44,257 bases of DNA from Streptomyces nymphaeiformis (GCF_014203895.1 NZ_JACHJY010000021.1:1-44257), one strand, 5' to 3'. Numbered from the stretch's first letter, positions 25,289-34,009 are shown. Numbers and translations are program-made. The notes: a model not told the origin generated them from the letters alone.

Positions 25289-26163
25289 TCACAGCCATTC
25301 GTTGATGGCTGCGACCAGGACGGTCGCTTCGTAGCGGACAGCGAGTTTGTCGTACCGAGTGGCAACGGCCCGGTGCCGCTTGAGGCGGTTGATACCGCAT
25401 TCGACAGCGTGCCGCTGCTTGTAGTCGTCCTTGTCGAACTTCGGCGGCCGCCCACCGTGCGATCCGCGTTTGAGGCGGTTGCGGATCCGGTCCGCCGGCA
25501 CCGGAATCGTGGCCTTGATCCCGCGTCTGCGCAGGTAGGAACGGTTGCTGCGGGAGTCGTAGGCCTTGTCGGCCCGGACCCGGTCCGGACGCTTGCGCGG
25601 CCGGCCGAGTCCCAGCCGGGGCACCCGGATCGCTTCCAGGGCCGGCTCGAACTGCGGTGAGTCGCCGCGCTGCCCCGCTGTGATCACCACGGACAGAGGC
25701 TTCTGGCCCTGCTCGACCGCAAGGTGGATCTTGCTGGTCAGCCCGCCCCGGGACCGTCCAAGGCCGTGGTCGGCCGGCTCGACGAAGACACCGCCGGGCG
25801 GCTCCTTCTGGAGGTCCCCTTTTTCGCCGCCCCGGCGGCGTGCTGGTGGGCCCGGCAGACGGTGGAGTCGACGTTGACCTCCCAGGTGATCAGGCCTTTC
25901 GCGTCCGCCTCGGCCTGGAGCCGGGTGAGGATCCCGGCCCAGGTCCCGTCCCGCTGCCAGCGCCGGAACAGGTCATAGACCCGATCCCACGGGCCATACC
26001 TTTCGGGCACGTCCCGCCACGGGGCACCGGTCCGCGTCCGCCACCGTATGCCGTCTATCAGCTGCCGCCGCGTCCACACCTGAGGACGTCCCGGCTTGAC
26101 GCCCCTCGGCAGCAACGGCTCAAGCCGGGCCCACTGGCCATTCGTCAGATCCCCACGTCCCAC
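25289..26163 (-). CDS. IS5-family (IS427-type) transposase with programmed frameshift
   Basis: OrfA (141 aa, ATG 26163) contains DLTNGQWARLEPLLP, APWRDVPERYGPWDRVYDLF and the first catalytic Asp in VNVDSTVCRAHQHAAGAAKK. OrfB, in another frame, continues with GGLTSKIHLAVEQGQKPLSV, RADKAYDSRSNRSYLRRRGI (second Asp) and KQRHAVECGINRLKRHRAVA (Glu), ending NEWL at 25289. The frames join at the slippery run GAAAAAGGGG (minus strand, 25816-25825), the usual frameshift site of this IS group. Both halves are intact, so a functional fusion protein is expected. Confidence 0.9.
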
Positions 26164-26245
26164 GACACGGGATCATCAACGAACAAGATCCACTTTCGCA
26201 ACAGACCCTAGCCGACCATCCGCCTCCTGTTGGGAGTCCACTTCC

Positions 26246-26473
26246 TTGTCGTACCTGCTTCCTGAGCCCGCTCCTGCTGAGCAGAACGGGCCGTGCGCGC
26301 ACACCCCGGCGAGCGCGGCCAAGTCCTCGCCACTGGCGTCCTTACTTCTGCTGGTCATCCTCCTGGGCGCGCTGGTCGTCCTGCTCGCCCGCGGGATGAA
26401 GCTGGAGGAGGCCCTCGCCATCCTGGGGGCCGGCGGTCTGCTGGCCGCCGAGCTGCGTCAGCGTCTGCTCTGA
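26246..26473 (+). CDS. short membrane protein, start uncertain
   Basis: The open frame ends with PLASLLLLVILLGALVVLLA (one strong transmembrane helix) and MKLEEALAILGAGGLLAAEL, a second hydrophobic helix, then RQRLL. The N-terminal part is Pro/Ala rich. TTG 26246 is a possible start of a 75-residue protein, but the end of the IS5-type repeat lies only 38 bp upstream, so the 5' end may have been lost. Function unknown. It precedes the HTH gene by 74 bp on the same strand. Confidence 0.5.
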   Translation: MSYLLPEPAPAEQNGPCAHTPASAAKSSPLASLLLLVILLGALVVLLARGMKLEEALAILGAGGLLAAELRQRLL

Positions 26474-26547
26474 TCCGATGCCCTGCCGGGGCCTGTCTCA
26501 CCGACGGGCCCCGGTCCTGTTCCGGGCTCGGGAAGGAGATGGATGCC

Positions 26548-27624
26548 GTGGCCCGCCCCATGAAGCAACTGCCCCGCACCAACGACCCCCTGGTGGCCTT
26601 CGCCCGCGACCTCCAGGCGCTGCGCAAGCAGGCCGGCAACCCGCCACTGGCGCTGATGGCCGAACACAGCGGGCTGTCGACCGCGACCCTGTCGAACGCC
26701 CACGCGGGCAAGAAGCTGCCCACCTGGGCGACCGTCAACGGCTACGTCCTGGCCTGCGGCGGCGACCCCGAGAGCTGGAGCGCGCGCTGGGAGAGCCTGC
26801 GCCTGGCCGCCGCCGGAGTCACCGGTGACCTGTGCCGCGAGGCCCTGAGCCGCTGGGAGCGCACCGGCAACCTCACCCCACTGCACGCCGCCGACGAGGG
26901 CGAGCTGCGCGAGCTCCTCAAGACGCTGCTGGACTTCAACGGCCTCAGCCACCGCACCCTCGCCAAACAGGCGCCCGGCTACTCCCACGTGACGTACGGG
27001 GCCGTCCTGCGCGGCGCACGCCCGCTGAAGGCGAAGATCCTCTACCAGATCCTCATCGGCTGCGGCGTCTACTCCCTGCGAAGCCAGGAGGCGTGGTTCC
27101 ACCTCCTGAGCAGCTTCTCCTGGAGGGAAGGCATCGAAGGAGGCAAGCTCCTGGCCAGGGTGGACCAGCCCCTGCGCTACGCCGGCGACCTCGACCTGAA
27201 GATGCTCAAGGCCATCCTCGAACGCCTCGAGCGCAGCCGCGGGCTGTTCGCCGCCGACATCGTCTCGTACGACAGCATCAACGCCCTACGCACCGCCTAC
27301 GAGGACATGCTGGCGCTCCTGCTGTCCTCGCTGCAGCGCTCCCACGTCCAGCTGCCGCCCAAGCTCGGCTACGCCTTCAACCAGGTCGTCGGCGAGCTGC
27401 GCAACAGCTCGATCCCCAACCCAGCCGCCACCGCCGCCCTCGTCCCGCTCGCCATGCCGTTCCACCCCCGCCTACGCACCCGGGTCGTCATGGCGCTGAA
27501 GAACGCAGGCGAACTGCTACGCCGAGCAGAGGCCGGCGAACTGAACATCCGGGGGGTGGCAGGGCTCCGGCTTCCACTGCCGCCGCCCCTACATGTCCAG
27601 CGCGCCACGACGACCGCCTCGTAG
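26548..27624 (+). CDS. XRE-type HTH regulator with large C-terminal helical domain
   Basis: GTG 26548 is favoured because GGAAGGAG ends 9 nt before it; ATG 26539 directly abuts that site. The 358-residue protein has an HTH at about residues 12-60 (LQALRKQAGNPPLALMAEHS, GLSTATLSNAHAGKKLPTWA) and the usual VNGYVLACGGDPESW continuation. A second HTH-like part follows (ELLKTLLDFNGLSHRTLAKQ, VTYGAVLRGARPLKA). The C-terminal 200 residues are helical without known motifs. It is likely a transcriptional regulator of a Streptomyces-specific type. Targets unknown. Confidence 0.75.
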   Translation: MARPMKQLPRTNDPLVAFARDLQALRKQAGNPPLALMAEHSGLSTATLSNAHAGKKLPTWATVNGYVLACGGDPESWSARWESLRLAAAGVTGDLCREALSRWERTGNLTPLHAADEGELRELLKTLLDFNGLSHRTLAKQAPGYSHVTYGAVLRGARPLKAKILYQILIGCGVYSLRSQEAWFHLLSSFSWREGIEGGKLLARVDQPLRYAGDLDLKMLKAILERLERSRGLFAADIVSYDSINALRTAYEDMLALLLSSLQRSHVQLPPKLGYAFNQVVGELRNSSIPNPAATAALVPLAMPFHPRLRTRVVMALKNAGELLRRAEAGELNIRGVAGLRLPLPPPLHVQRATTTAS

Positions 27625-27653
27625 TTCCCGAGCGCATGACCGGCGCCGCGGTC

Positions 27654-28050
27654 TCAGCCGGTGACCGGCTGTCGGGCGCCGGTCCTGCTGTGCTGGACGT
27701 CGAACTCGTCATACGCAGTCAAGTCACCCGCCGCAACGACGAACTCGGCGCCGAGTATCGGGCCCATTCCGGCCTGGGTGTGCTGGCCCGGGGGCTGGTG
27801 GAGACGAGGGCGATCCCGCCGCCGGGGTGGATGAGCGTGTCGAGGTCGGCCAGGATTTGGTCCTGGTTCATCCACTGGAAGGACTTACCCATCGTGCACA
27901 GGTGGAGCGGGGGCAGTCTCATGCCTGTGAGGCCGGCGGCGTCGCCGCACGCCCAGGTGATGTTTCCGGTGCCCTGCGCGGCGGCGGCCTTGCGGCCTTC
28001 GCTGATCATTGCCGGTTCGATCCTCGGCGGTGTCTCGGTGGGAGGAACAC
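27654..28050 (-). pseudogene. class I SAM-dependent methyltransferase, central fragment
   Basis: The minus strand reads MISEGRKAAAAQGTGNITWA, CGDAAGLTGMRLPPLHLCTM and GKSFQWMNQDQILADLDTLI, HPGGGIALVS: motifs following the SAM-binding loop and motif III-IV region of small methyltransferases. The glycine-rich motif I at the N-terminus is missing, and after LVSTSP the frame changes before AEFVVAAGDLTAYDEFDVQH at 27654-27740. Truncated and frameshifted. Confidence 0.7.
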
Positions 28051-28103
28051 GCGTATCTCGTTGGAGCCGCAGGTGAAGGTCCACTCCTGTGGGTGAACAA
28101 GGC

Positions 28104-28300
28104 TCACCGGCTCCGCAGGGGAACGACACCCTGTTCCGGGACGGCAGCCGGGGAAGGACGGCTGAACGTACTCAGCTCGCGTCGGAGCCGCTGGAACTCG
28201 TCGTCCTTGGCCGCCCAGGACCGACAGGGCCAGCTGGTGACGCTCCTTGAGCTCGCTGAACCCGGTGTGGGTGCGGGCGAGTTTGTGGGTGAGCCGCTGG
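28104..28300 (-). pseudogene. coiled-coil protein remnant
   Basis: Two minus-strand frames give LTHKLARTHTGFSELKERHQ then AAKDDEFQRLRRELSTFSRP, with a frameshift near 28205. Heptad-like Leu/Arg spacing suggests a short coiled coil similar to small helical proteins encoded next to actinobacterial recombinase genes. Only weakly supported, as no full-length frame exists. Confidence 0.3.
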
Positions 28301-28331
28301 TGTCGAGTCCTCCGGCGGGACCGAACGGGCC

Positions 28332-28547
28332 GGCATGCTCTGGTGGTCCTTCGCCCTGGGCGCGGACCTCGCCGGCAACGCGACGATCATCGCCTCCTCC
28401 GCCAACGTCGTCACCGTCGGCATCGCCGAACGCGCGGGCCACCCCATCTCCTTCTGACAGTTCAGCAAGTACGGCCTCGTCGTCACGGCCGTCACCACCG
28501 CCGTCGCGGGCCTGTACGTGTGGCTGCGCTACTTCGTCCTGGCCTGA
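28332..28547 (+). pseudogene. ArsB/NhaD-type ion permease, C-terminal fragment with internal stop
   Basis: The frame reads GMLWWSFALGADLAGNATII, ASSANVVTVGIAERAGHPIS, F-stop-QFSKYGLVVTAVTTAVAGLY and VWLRYFVLA then TGA at 28545-28547. This is the last two transmembrane segments and the conserved Asn-rich hairpin of the ArsB/NhaD permease superfamily. The TGA at about 28455 replaces the Trp that relatives have before QF. The preceding several hundred residues are absent. Confidence 0.8.
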
Positions 28548-28599
28548 TCGCGCCCCCGCCGACCCGTCGAGCCGACCCGTCGAAAGGAGGGAAAACGCC

Positions 28600-28903
28600 A
28601 TGGGCGACTCCGACGAGGAGAGGATCGCCGCCCTGGAGGCCGTCCGTGCGGCGCGACGACCCCCGCTTCGCCCGCGGCCTGTGCGAAGGCCGCCCCCGGC
28701 GCCCCCGCGAGTACCGGCGCGGCCGGGCCTGGCCGGCCATGGCCCTCGCCGCCGTCGTCGCCGGAGGGATCGTCCCGCACGGGCTGCTCCTGGCGGCGGG
28801 CCTCGTCATGGCGGCCCTCGCGGTGAACCTCTTCGACACCCGGGACCAGCGGCTCCGACAGCACCGGCGCGGGCACGGGCAGGACCCGGGCGGCCTGTGG
28901 TGA
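28600..28903 (+). pseudogene. DUF3040-type small membrane protein, frameshifted
   Basis: A good ribosome site (AAAGGAGGG, 8 nt upstream) precedes MGDSDEERIAALEA. The family then continues with (R)VRRDDPRFARGL, which is found here only after a shift by one base near 28643: VRRDDPRFARGLCEGRPRRP, a hydrophobic pair of helices (AWPAMALAAVVAGGIVPHGL, LLAAGLVMAALAVNLFD) and the end RRGHGQDPGGLW, stop at 28901-28903. DUF3040 proteins are short two-helix membrane proteins of unknown function. Confidence 0.8.
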
Positions 28904-29476
28904 CGCGGCGGCGAACCCCCGTACCGAGGGCGAGCGTTGGAGCCGCCCGCGACGCCGTCCCACTCCGTGGAACGCCGGCCGGTGCGCCTTGACCCCGCCG
29001 ACGGGCACCTGCTTCGATCATGCATATGAAGAGCCGCCGGACGACCCTCACGCGACGACGTCACGTCGACCTCGCGCGCACGTCCGGCGCCCTCTGTAGC
29101 GGACGCTGACCCCGGCCGCCGTCCTCCGCGCCCGCCGGAACCCCGTCCGGCCGCGCCGCCCCCGGGGCACCGCCCCGGCCGTCGCCCGGCGCCCTCTCCG
29201 CGCGTCGCCGTCCGCCCGTAGCCGGACCCCGGCCGCGTAACGCCCAGCCGTCCCCACCGGCCCCACCGGTCCCTCCCTCCTCCCGGCGATCCCGGGAGTT
29301 CCCGATCCGGGGGACCTGCGGGGCCCGCCCGGCCGTGCCCGCCGCCCCGCCCGTACGCACCACTCCGCCCGTACGGGCTCCCCACCGCCCGTACCCGCCG
29401 ACTCCGCCGGTACGGGCCGCCCCCGTGCGCACGCCCCCCCACGCCCGTTCCCTCCCGGAAGGAAACCGTCCTCGTC
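28904..29476. promoter_or_regulatory. upstream region of the secreted beta-propeller gene
   Basis: No gene is supported in these 570 bp. Visible structure: a near-perfect palindrome CGACGTCACGTCG (29056-29068); a hairpin CTCCCGG/CCGGGAG (29280-29298); and four spaced copies of CCGCCCGTAC at 29347-29356, 29365-29374, 29385-29394 and (one mismatch) 29404-29413. The last copy ends 63 bp before the start codon, and GGAAGGA lies just upstream of it. The repeats may be operators. Confidence 0.5.
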
Positions 29477-30949
29477 ATGGCCGTCCCGTCCGCGCGCCCC
29501 CGCGCCCGCCGCAGGCACCTGGTCGCCGCGCTGTTCTCCGCCCTCGCCCTCGCGGCTACCGCCGTCCCCGCCGGAGCCGCCCCCACCGCGGAGAGCCTCC
29601 TCCCCGTACCGCCGCACAACCCGTACGCGGGCCCCGACGGGACCGCCACCATGCACGGGGACACCGGCTCCTCGGACACCACCCCGCTGGCGGGCCCCGG
29701 CGCGGGCGCCCTGGCCTCGAAGCGGGTGGCCCTCGCCTCCGCCTGCCCCACCATCCTCGTCGGCTCCGACGGCTACCCGGTCGTCCTGTGCACCCCGATC
29801 TTCGGCCAGGTCCCGACGGTCCACCTGCTGAACCCGGCCGACGGCTCCTCCCTCACCACCCTCCAGCTCACCAAGGGCTCGCTCCTCGGCGGCGTCTACG
29901 CCTACCTGGACGCCGAGGACCGGCTCGTCGTCGTGGACGGCAGCCGCAGCCTCCTGCGCGTCGCCCACCGCAAGGACGCCTCCGGCACCTGGCGCCTCTC
30001 CGTCGACCGCAGCCTCTCCCTCGCCTCCGCCGTCCCCGCCGACGACGCGGTCACCGGCCTCTCGCCGGACTGGCAGGGACGCGTCTGGTTCGCCACCGGC
30101 AACGGCGTGGTCGGCCTCGCCGACGACCGGACCGGGCGGATCGGCACCCTGCGGCTCCCGGCCGGCGAGCGCGTCGCCAACAGCATCTCCACCGCCCCCG
30201 AGGGCACCGCCGTCACCAGCACCCACGCCACCTACCTGCTCACCGCGGGCGCCGACGGCACGCCGAGGACCGTCTGGCGGCAGGCGTACGACCGGGGCCA
30301 GGCCCGCAAGCCGGGCCTGCTGAGCTGGGGCAGCGGCTCCACCCCGACCTTCCTCGGCCCGAAGACCGGCACCGACTACGTCGCGATCGTCGACAATGCC
30401 GACACCACCGTCCGCCTCAAGGTGTACCGCACCGCCGACGGCGGCGAGATCTGCTCGATCCCCGTTCTCCAGGCCGCCAGCGGCCCCGGCAGCGAGAACT
30501 CGCCGATCGGCGCGGGCAACAGCGTCTTCGTCGCCGGCACCTACGGCTACCCGTACCCGGCGCTCCCGGACGGCGCGGGACCGTCCGTGCCCTCCTCGGC
30601 CGACTTCGCCGGCGGCCTGACCCGGGTGGACATCCGCCCCGACGGCACCGGCTGCGCCACGGTCTGGGACAACGCCCTGCGCTCGGCGGCCGTCCCGAAG
30701 CTGTCCACCGCCACGAACACCCTGCACACCGTCGTGCGCGACCCGCTGATCCCCGGCACCGAGGGGACGGGCATCCTCGACCCGTACCGCTACGTCCAGA
30801 TCGACCCGGAGACGGGCCGCGTCACCCGCTCCAAGCAGGTCGGCATCGGATCCCTGTACGACACGCTCCAGATGGCCGGCACCGTCGCCCCGGACGGCGC
30901 CTACCTCCAGGGCACGGTCACCGGCGTCCTGCGGATCACCGCGGGCTGA
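29477..30949 (+). CDS. secreted beta-propeller-like protein
   Basis: The 490-residue protein has an N-terminal Sec signal peptide: basic start MAVPSARPRARRRHL, hydrophobic core VAALFSALALAATAV and likely cleavage after PAGAA (about residue 35). The mature part has repeated beta-rich units with Gly/Asp turns (HLLNPADGSSLTTLQLTKGS, VYAYLDAEDRLVVVDGSRSL, WFATGNGVVGLADDRTGRIG, YVQIDPETGRVTRSKQVG), typical of YVTN/PQQ-like propellers. No catalytic motif or cell-wall anchor is visible. Probably exported; substrate or partner unknown. Confidence 0.75.
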   Translation: MAVPSARPRARRRHLVAALFSALALAATAVPAGAAPTAESLLPVPPHNPYAGPDGTATMHGDTGSSDTTPLAGPGAGALASKRVALASACPTILVGSDGYPVVLCTPIFGQVPTVHLLNPADGSSLTTLQLTKGSLLGGVYAYLDAEDRLVVVDGSRSLLRVAHRKDASGTWRLSVDRSLSLASAVPADDAVTGLSPDWQGRVWFATGNGVVGLADDRTGRIGTLRLPAGERVANSISTAPEGTAVTSTHATYLLTAGADGTPRTVWRQAYDRGQARKPGLLSWGSGSTPTFLGPKTGTDYVAIVDNADTTVRLKVYRTADGGEICSIPVLQAASGPGSENSPIGAGNSVFVAGTYGYPYPALPDGAGPSVPSSADFAGGLTRVDIRPDGTGCATVWDNALRSAAVPKLSTATNTLHTVVRDPLIPGTEGTGILDPYRYVQIDPETGRVTRSKQVGIGSLYDTLQMAGTVAPDGAYLQGTVTGVLRITAG

Positions 30950-30971
30950 GCCCCGCCCGCGTCCGCCCGTG

Positions 30972-31170
30972 TCAGTACACGTCGCGGACGTACCGCCGGT
31001 CCGCGGCCATCCGCTCGACGTGGGCCGCCGCCTCCTCGTCGCCTATCCTCCCGTGGCGGGCGACGAGTTCGCGCAGGGTCCGGTCGACGTCCTCGGCCAT
31101 GCGGGTGGCGTCGCCGCAGACGTGGAAGTGGGCGCCGTCCCGCAGCCAGGACCAGAGGATCGGCACCCCT
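30972..31170 (-). pseudogene. flavoprotein reductase (FNR/CysJ-type), C-terminal fragment
   Basis: The minus strand gives LWSWLRDGAHFHVCGDATRM, AEDVDRTLRELVARHG and the terminal RMAADRRYVRDVY. This is the NADPH-binding end of the CysJ/P450 reductase family, where the CGD motif and C-terminal YxRDVY contact NADPH. The FMN/FAD domains are missing; the junction with unrelated sequence is near 31170-31200. Confidence 0.85.
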
Positions 31171-31203
31171 CCTCGTCGTCCTCCCGGGCGGGAGGTATCC
31201 CCG

Positions 31204-31596
31204 CCCACCCGACCGAACGAGCCGAAAGACCCGTACGGCTTCCCGGTCGACCTGAAGGACCTCCAGGCCCGGCTTCATAAGGCGCATGCCGAGTACCGAG
31301 CGCTGATCGAAACACTCCCCTGGTCGGTGGAGCCGTTGCCCGGCTGGCCCGGCAAGGAACATCCGCACACCGGCGAGGTCATTCCGGGGCGGGAGGACAG
31401 CCCGGGCTACACCCCGGAGCAGGCCGCGGAGGAGAAGCGGCTGTGGGAGCTCGTGCGAGAGCTGTCGATCGCGGTGTCTACGCATTCGTACTGGAACAAG
31501 CCGGAGCGCGGCCCCGAGCTGGTCGAGGCTCGCATGGCGCTGAAACATCACCCGGACGTTATGGCCGCACTCGGTGACCTGGCCGAGGCTTCCTAA
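31204..31596 (+). pseudogene. hypothetical actinobacterial protein lacking its start
   Basis: The frame contains KDPYGFPVDLKDLQARLHKA, ALIETLPWSVEPLPGWPGKE, HPHTGEVIPGREDSPGYTPE and MALKHHPDVMAALGDLAEAS. It resembles a conserved Streptomyces protein of unknown function. No in-frame start lies between the reductase junction and the first conserved residues, so the 5' end was lost when the two sequences were joined. Otherwise uninterrupted to the stop at 31594-31596. Confidence 0.55.
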
Positions 31597-31656
31597 TGCT
31601 GTTGTCAAGCCGCCGGAGTACGGCTTATCGGCCCAGGCGAGTGCGAGGGCACGTGC

Positions 31657-32111
31657 TCACCTGGTGTCCTCGTCTTCGGCCATGTCGTACTCGTCGACAC
31701 CGAGCTCCGCGCCAGTGGCACTGAGGAAGTCCAAGACCTTGCGGTCCAGGTGCCAACCGAAGAGGTTGGGGGCGTCAGCAGCGCCCGACTGGGCTTGGTC
31801 GGTGTCGTTGAAGTAGCGCACGACGTGAAGCACCGCTCCGCCGCCGGTGCCGGCCAGACGCCTGCTGAGGTCAGCGATGCGGTCCGTGTGGGGCTGGAGC
31901 CTGTCGAGAATGTGGGTGATCTGCTCGTCGACGCGCAGGCCAGGTTCCCGGCATACGGCCATCCACGAGTGGTCGACCGGGACCACCGCCGGTTCGGTGA
32001 ACCGGCTGCCGCGAACGGATACCTCGTCGGGAGTAATCCCTAGCTGCGAGGTCATGTCGTCTGCCGAGATGTGCTGGCTGAACAGCGCGAAGTAGGCGTA
32101 CTGGTGAAGTG
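31657..32111 (-). CDS. DUF4279 domain protein, N-terminus next to an IS110 end
   Basis: The conserved region starts at HQYAYFALFSQHISADDMTS and includes VRGSRFTEPAVVPVDHSWMA, VCREPGLRVDEQITHILDRL and LFGWHLDRKVLDFLSATGAE, typical of DUF4279, with Asp/Glu-rich end. The natural start codon before HQYAY is not obvious; upstream lies an inverted repeat (32113-32141) and IS110 sequence, so the start or promoter may have been replaced. DUF4279 proteins occur near toxin/immunity loci but their function is unknown. Confidence 0.65.
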
Positions 32112-32112
32112 G

Positions 32113-32141
32113 CCTCCCGCGGAGAATAGCCGCGCGGGAGG
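32113..32141. repeat. 9-bp inverted repeat at the IS110 right side
   Basis: CCTCCCGCG (32113-32121) and CGCGGGAGG (32133-32141) are perfect complements with an 11-base spacer. It lies between the IS110 stop (32174) and the DUF4279 coding region. It may be a transcription stop for IS110 or part of the element end. Confidence 0.5.
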
Positions 32142-32173
32142 CGGGCCCGCAGTGATTACGCGTGCCCCGACAG

Positions 32174-33231
32174 TCAGGCAGCCGCGCTGACCGGAGGTGT
32201 GACCTGGTAGCACCGGCGGTCACGGATCAGGGCCCAGATGACGTTGACGCGTCGGCGGGCGAGGGCGAGCACAGCCTGGACGTGCTTCTTCCCCTCGGCG
32301 CGTTTGCGGTCGTGGAACTTCCGTGAGTTCGGGTCGTGACGGACGCTGACGAGCGCGGAGGTGTAGAAGACGCGCTGGAGTCTTCGGTGGTAGGTGACCG
32401 GCCGGTGGAGGTTGCCGCTGACCTTGCCGGAGTCGCGTGGTGCCGGGGCGACGCCGGCGAAGGCCGCCAGGGCGTCCGGGGAGTCGAACTCGTCCAGGTC
32501 GCCGCCGACAGCGGCGAGAAACTCGGCACCGAGGGTCGCTCCGATGCCCGGGATGCTCAGGACGATGTCGGCGAGTTCGTGCTCGCGAAACCGGCCCTCG
32601 ATGAGTTTGTCCATCTGGGAAACCTGCTCGTTGAGGGTCAGCACCTCCTCAGCCAGGGTGTGGACCAGCCTCGCGATGGTCTTCTCCCCGGGAACGGTGG
32701 TGTGCTGCCGTCCTGCGGCCTCGACTGCAACCTCGGCAAGGGCTCCGGCGTTTCAGATCTTGCGGTTGGCCAGCCACTTCGTCAGCCGGGCGACGCCGAC
32801 TCGGCGAATCGCGGCCGGGGTCTGGTAGCCCGTCAGCAGCCTGAGCGGGCCGGTGTTGGTCACGTCCAGAGCCCGCTCCAGGGCCGGGAACATGCCCAGG
32901 AGCGTGCTCCGCAGGCGGTTCACGACGCGGGTGCGGTCCTCGACCAGGTCGGACCGCCGTCCGGTCAGCAGCTTCAGCTCGATGGCCGCTTCGTCGCCGG
33001 GCCGGATGGGCCGCAGGTCGCGGCGCATCCTGGCCTGGTCGGCGATCACGAAGGCATCGCGGGCGTCGGTCTTGCCCTCCCCGCGGTAGCCGTCGGATGC
33101 CCGGTTCACCAGCCGGCCGGGCATGTAGAGCACTTCTTGGCCGTGGCTGACCAGTAGGGCCAGCAGCAGCGCGGGCTCCCCACCGGTCATGTCGATCGCC
33201 CAAGTGACCTGCCGACCGCCCGCAAGATCTG
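32174..33231 (-). pseudogene. IS110-family recombinase, N-terminally truncated, one internal stop
   Basis: The frame starts inside the protein at QVTWAIDMTGGEPALLLALL and runs through MPGRLVNRASDGYRGEGKTD, ARDAFVIADQARMRRDLRPI to LANRKI, where a TGA (32753-32755) interrupts. The same frame continues without shift: NAGALAEVAVEAAGRQ, VLSIPGIGATLGAEFLAAVG, AFAGVAPAPRDSGKVSGNLH and VNVIWALIRDRRCY. Only the first 45 or so residues and the leader are missing at the 33231 junction. A single premature stop suggests recent decay. Confidence 0.85.
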
Positions 33232-33237
33232 CGGCAG

Positions 33238-33546
33238 GTGCACGAGCGCCTGGACGAGCTCGTCGACGACCATCCGCTCACCGTGCTGAAAGCGGCCGGC
33301 GAGCTGGAGACGGCCGTCGCGTTCTTCGGTCCCCTCGCCACCAGGATCGTGACCAGGAGCGAACAGCTCCCGCTCGCCCAGGTCGCCGAAGTCCTCGGCA
33401 TGACCGAGCAGGCCGCCGGCTCCCGCCTGCGGCACTACGAGTACATGGACCTGCGACCGCGCACCTTGGGGCACGCGCCCTGCGGGCGAGAGCGGCTCGT
33501 ATTCTCCGTCCGACAACTTCTGGCCTACGGCTACCGCGTGCCGTGA
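33238..33546 (+). CDS. hypothetical protein, probably 5'-truncated
   Basis: The protein has about 102 residues from GTG 33238. A helical segment HERLDELVDDHPLTVLKAAG is followed by LPLAQVAEVLGMTEQAAGSR, which looks like a sigma-factor or HTH-type recognition pair, and ends LLAYGYRVP. The frame is open upstream into IS110 sequence (ICGR...), so the original protein was probably longer. Possibly a plasmid- or phage-type DNA-binding protein. Confidence 0.4.
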   Translation: MHERLDELVDDHPLTVLKAAGELETAVAFFGPLATRIVTRSEQLPLAQVAEVLGMTEQAAGSRLRHYEYMDLRPRTLGHAPCGRERLVFSVRQLLAYGYRVP

Positions 33547-33569
33547 TCGCTTTCGGCCTCCTTCATCGA

Positions 33570-33900
33570 AGTGACTGACGTGGACACCACGTTCGGCCGA
33601 GGGCCCGGAGGTCCGCCACACCGTGAAGAACACCGCCCCTGAGCATGCCGCGTATCGGGACTTGATGAAGAACTTCTTGTCCGTGCCCAGCCCCCGGATG
33701 CACTCGTCCGGTGTCATCGTGCGCGACGGCCCCGGGTACGTCACCGTCGGCGTATCGGCGACCGCGGCCATTTTCTCGGCAGGCCGGCCGAAGGACGCGG
33801 CCGGGCCAACGACATCGGCCGCCTTCTGCGACGTTCCGAACCCGCCACTGGTGCGCGAGAGCGATGTACGGGCACCGCGCCGGAGACCGGCCAGCGACAC
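33570..33900 (-). pseudogene. fragment of a secreted protein (possible NucA/NucB-domain protein)
   Basis: The minus strand reads VTYPGPSRTMTPDECIRGLG, TDKKFFIKSRYAACSGAVFF. I recall this TPDEC...KSRYAxCSG segment from Streptomyces secreted proteins annotated with NucA/NucB-type nuclease domains, but the active-site part is absent here. No proper start or end was found. Both sides are foreign sequence. Assignment is tentative. Confidence 0.35.
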
Positions 33901-33909
33901 CCACCCAAA

Positions 33910-33926
33910 CTCCTGCCTTGCAGGAG
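33910..33926. terminator. 7-bp hairpin, possible terminator
   Basis: CTCCTGC/GCAGGAG with a three-base loop (33910-33926), 25 bp beyond the larger hairpin that follows the NCS1 gene. There is no T-tract. It may belong to the fragment on the left. Confidence 0.4.
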
Positions 33927-33950
33927 CTCCAGCCGCCCTGGCTGTCGTGC

Positions 33951-33988
33951 CTGAGCCCGCGTCCGGTGTCCGACGGGCGCGGGCTCAG
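33951..33988 (-). terminator. terminator of the NCS1/amidohydrolase operon
   Basis: CTGAGCCCGCG (33951-33961) and CGCGGGCTCAG (33978-33988) form a perfect 11-bp stem, with additional pairing in the loop (TCCGGTGTCCGA region). It starts 22 bp after the stop of the NCS1 gene (34010). Streptomyces terminators often lack a U-tract, so position and stem strength support this. Confidence 0.75.
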
Positions 33989-34009
33989 GGTGTTCGGGAA
34001 GGCCTGCAG

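Larger units (their letters stand above)
22359..26208. mobile_element. region bounded by IS5 (IS427-type) inverted repeats
   Basis: GGGCCTGTTGTGAAAGTGG at 22359-22377 is matched, inverted, by CCACTTTCGCAACAGACCC at 26190-26208; over 22 bp (to GATC) there are two mismatches. Both ends are flanked by TA (22357-22358 and 26209-26210), the usual target of this IS5 subgroup. The IS5 transposase lies next to the right end, but no inverted end was found just after its stop; the only matching left end is 3 kb away. Inside are a membrane protein, a hypothetical protein, an IS110 and a VOC protein. It may be one element enlarged by cargo, or two IS remnants. Confidence 0.5.

Noticed and set aside
29048..30727. 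559-codon minus-strand frame
   Set aside because: Antisense to the secreted beta-propeller gene; composition is low-complexity Gly/Arg/Ala and no family is recognisable.
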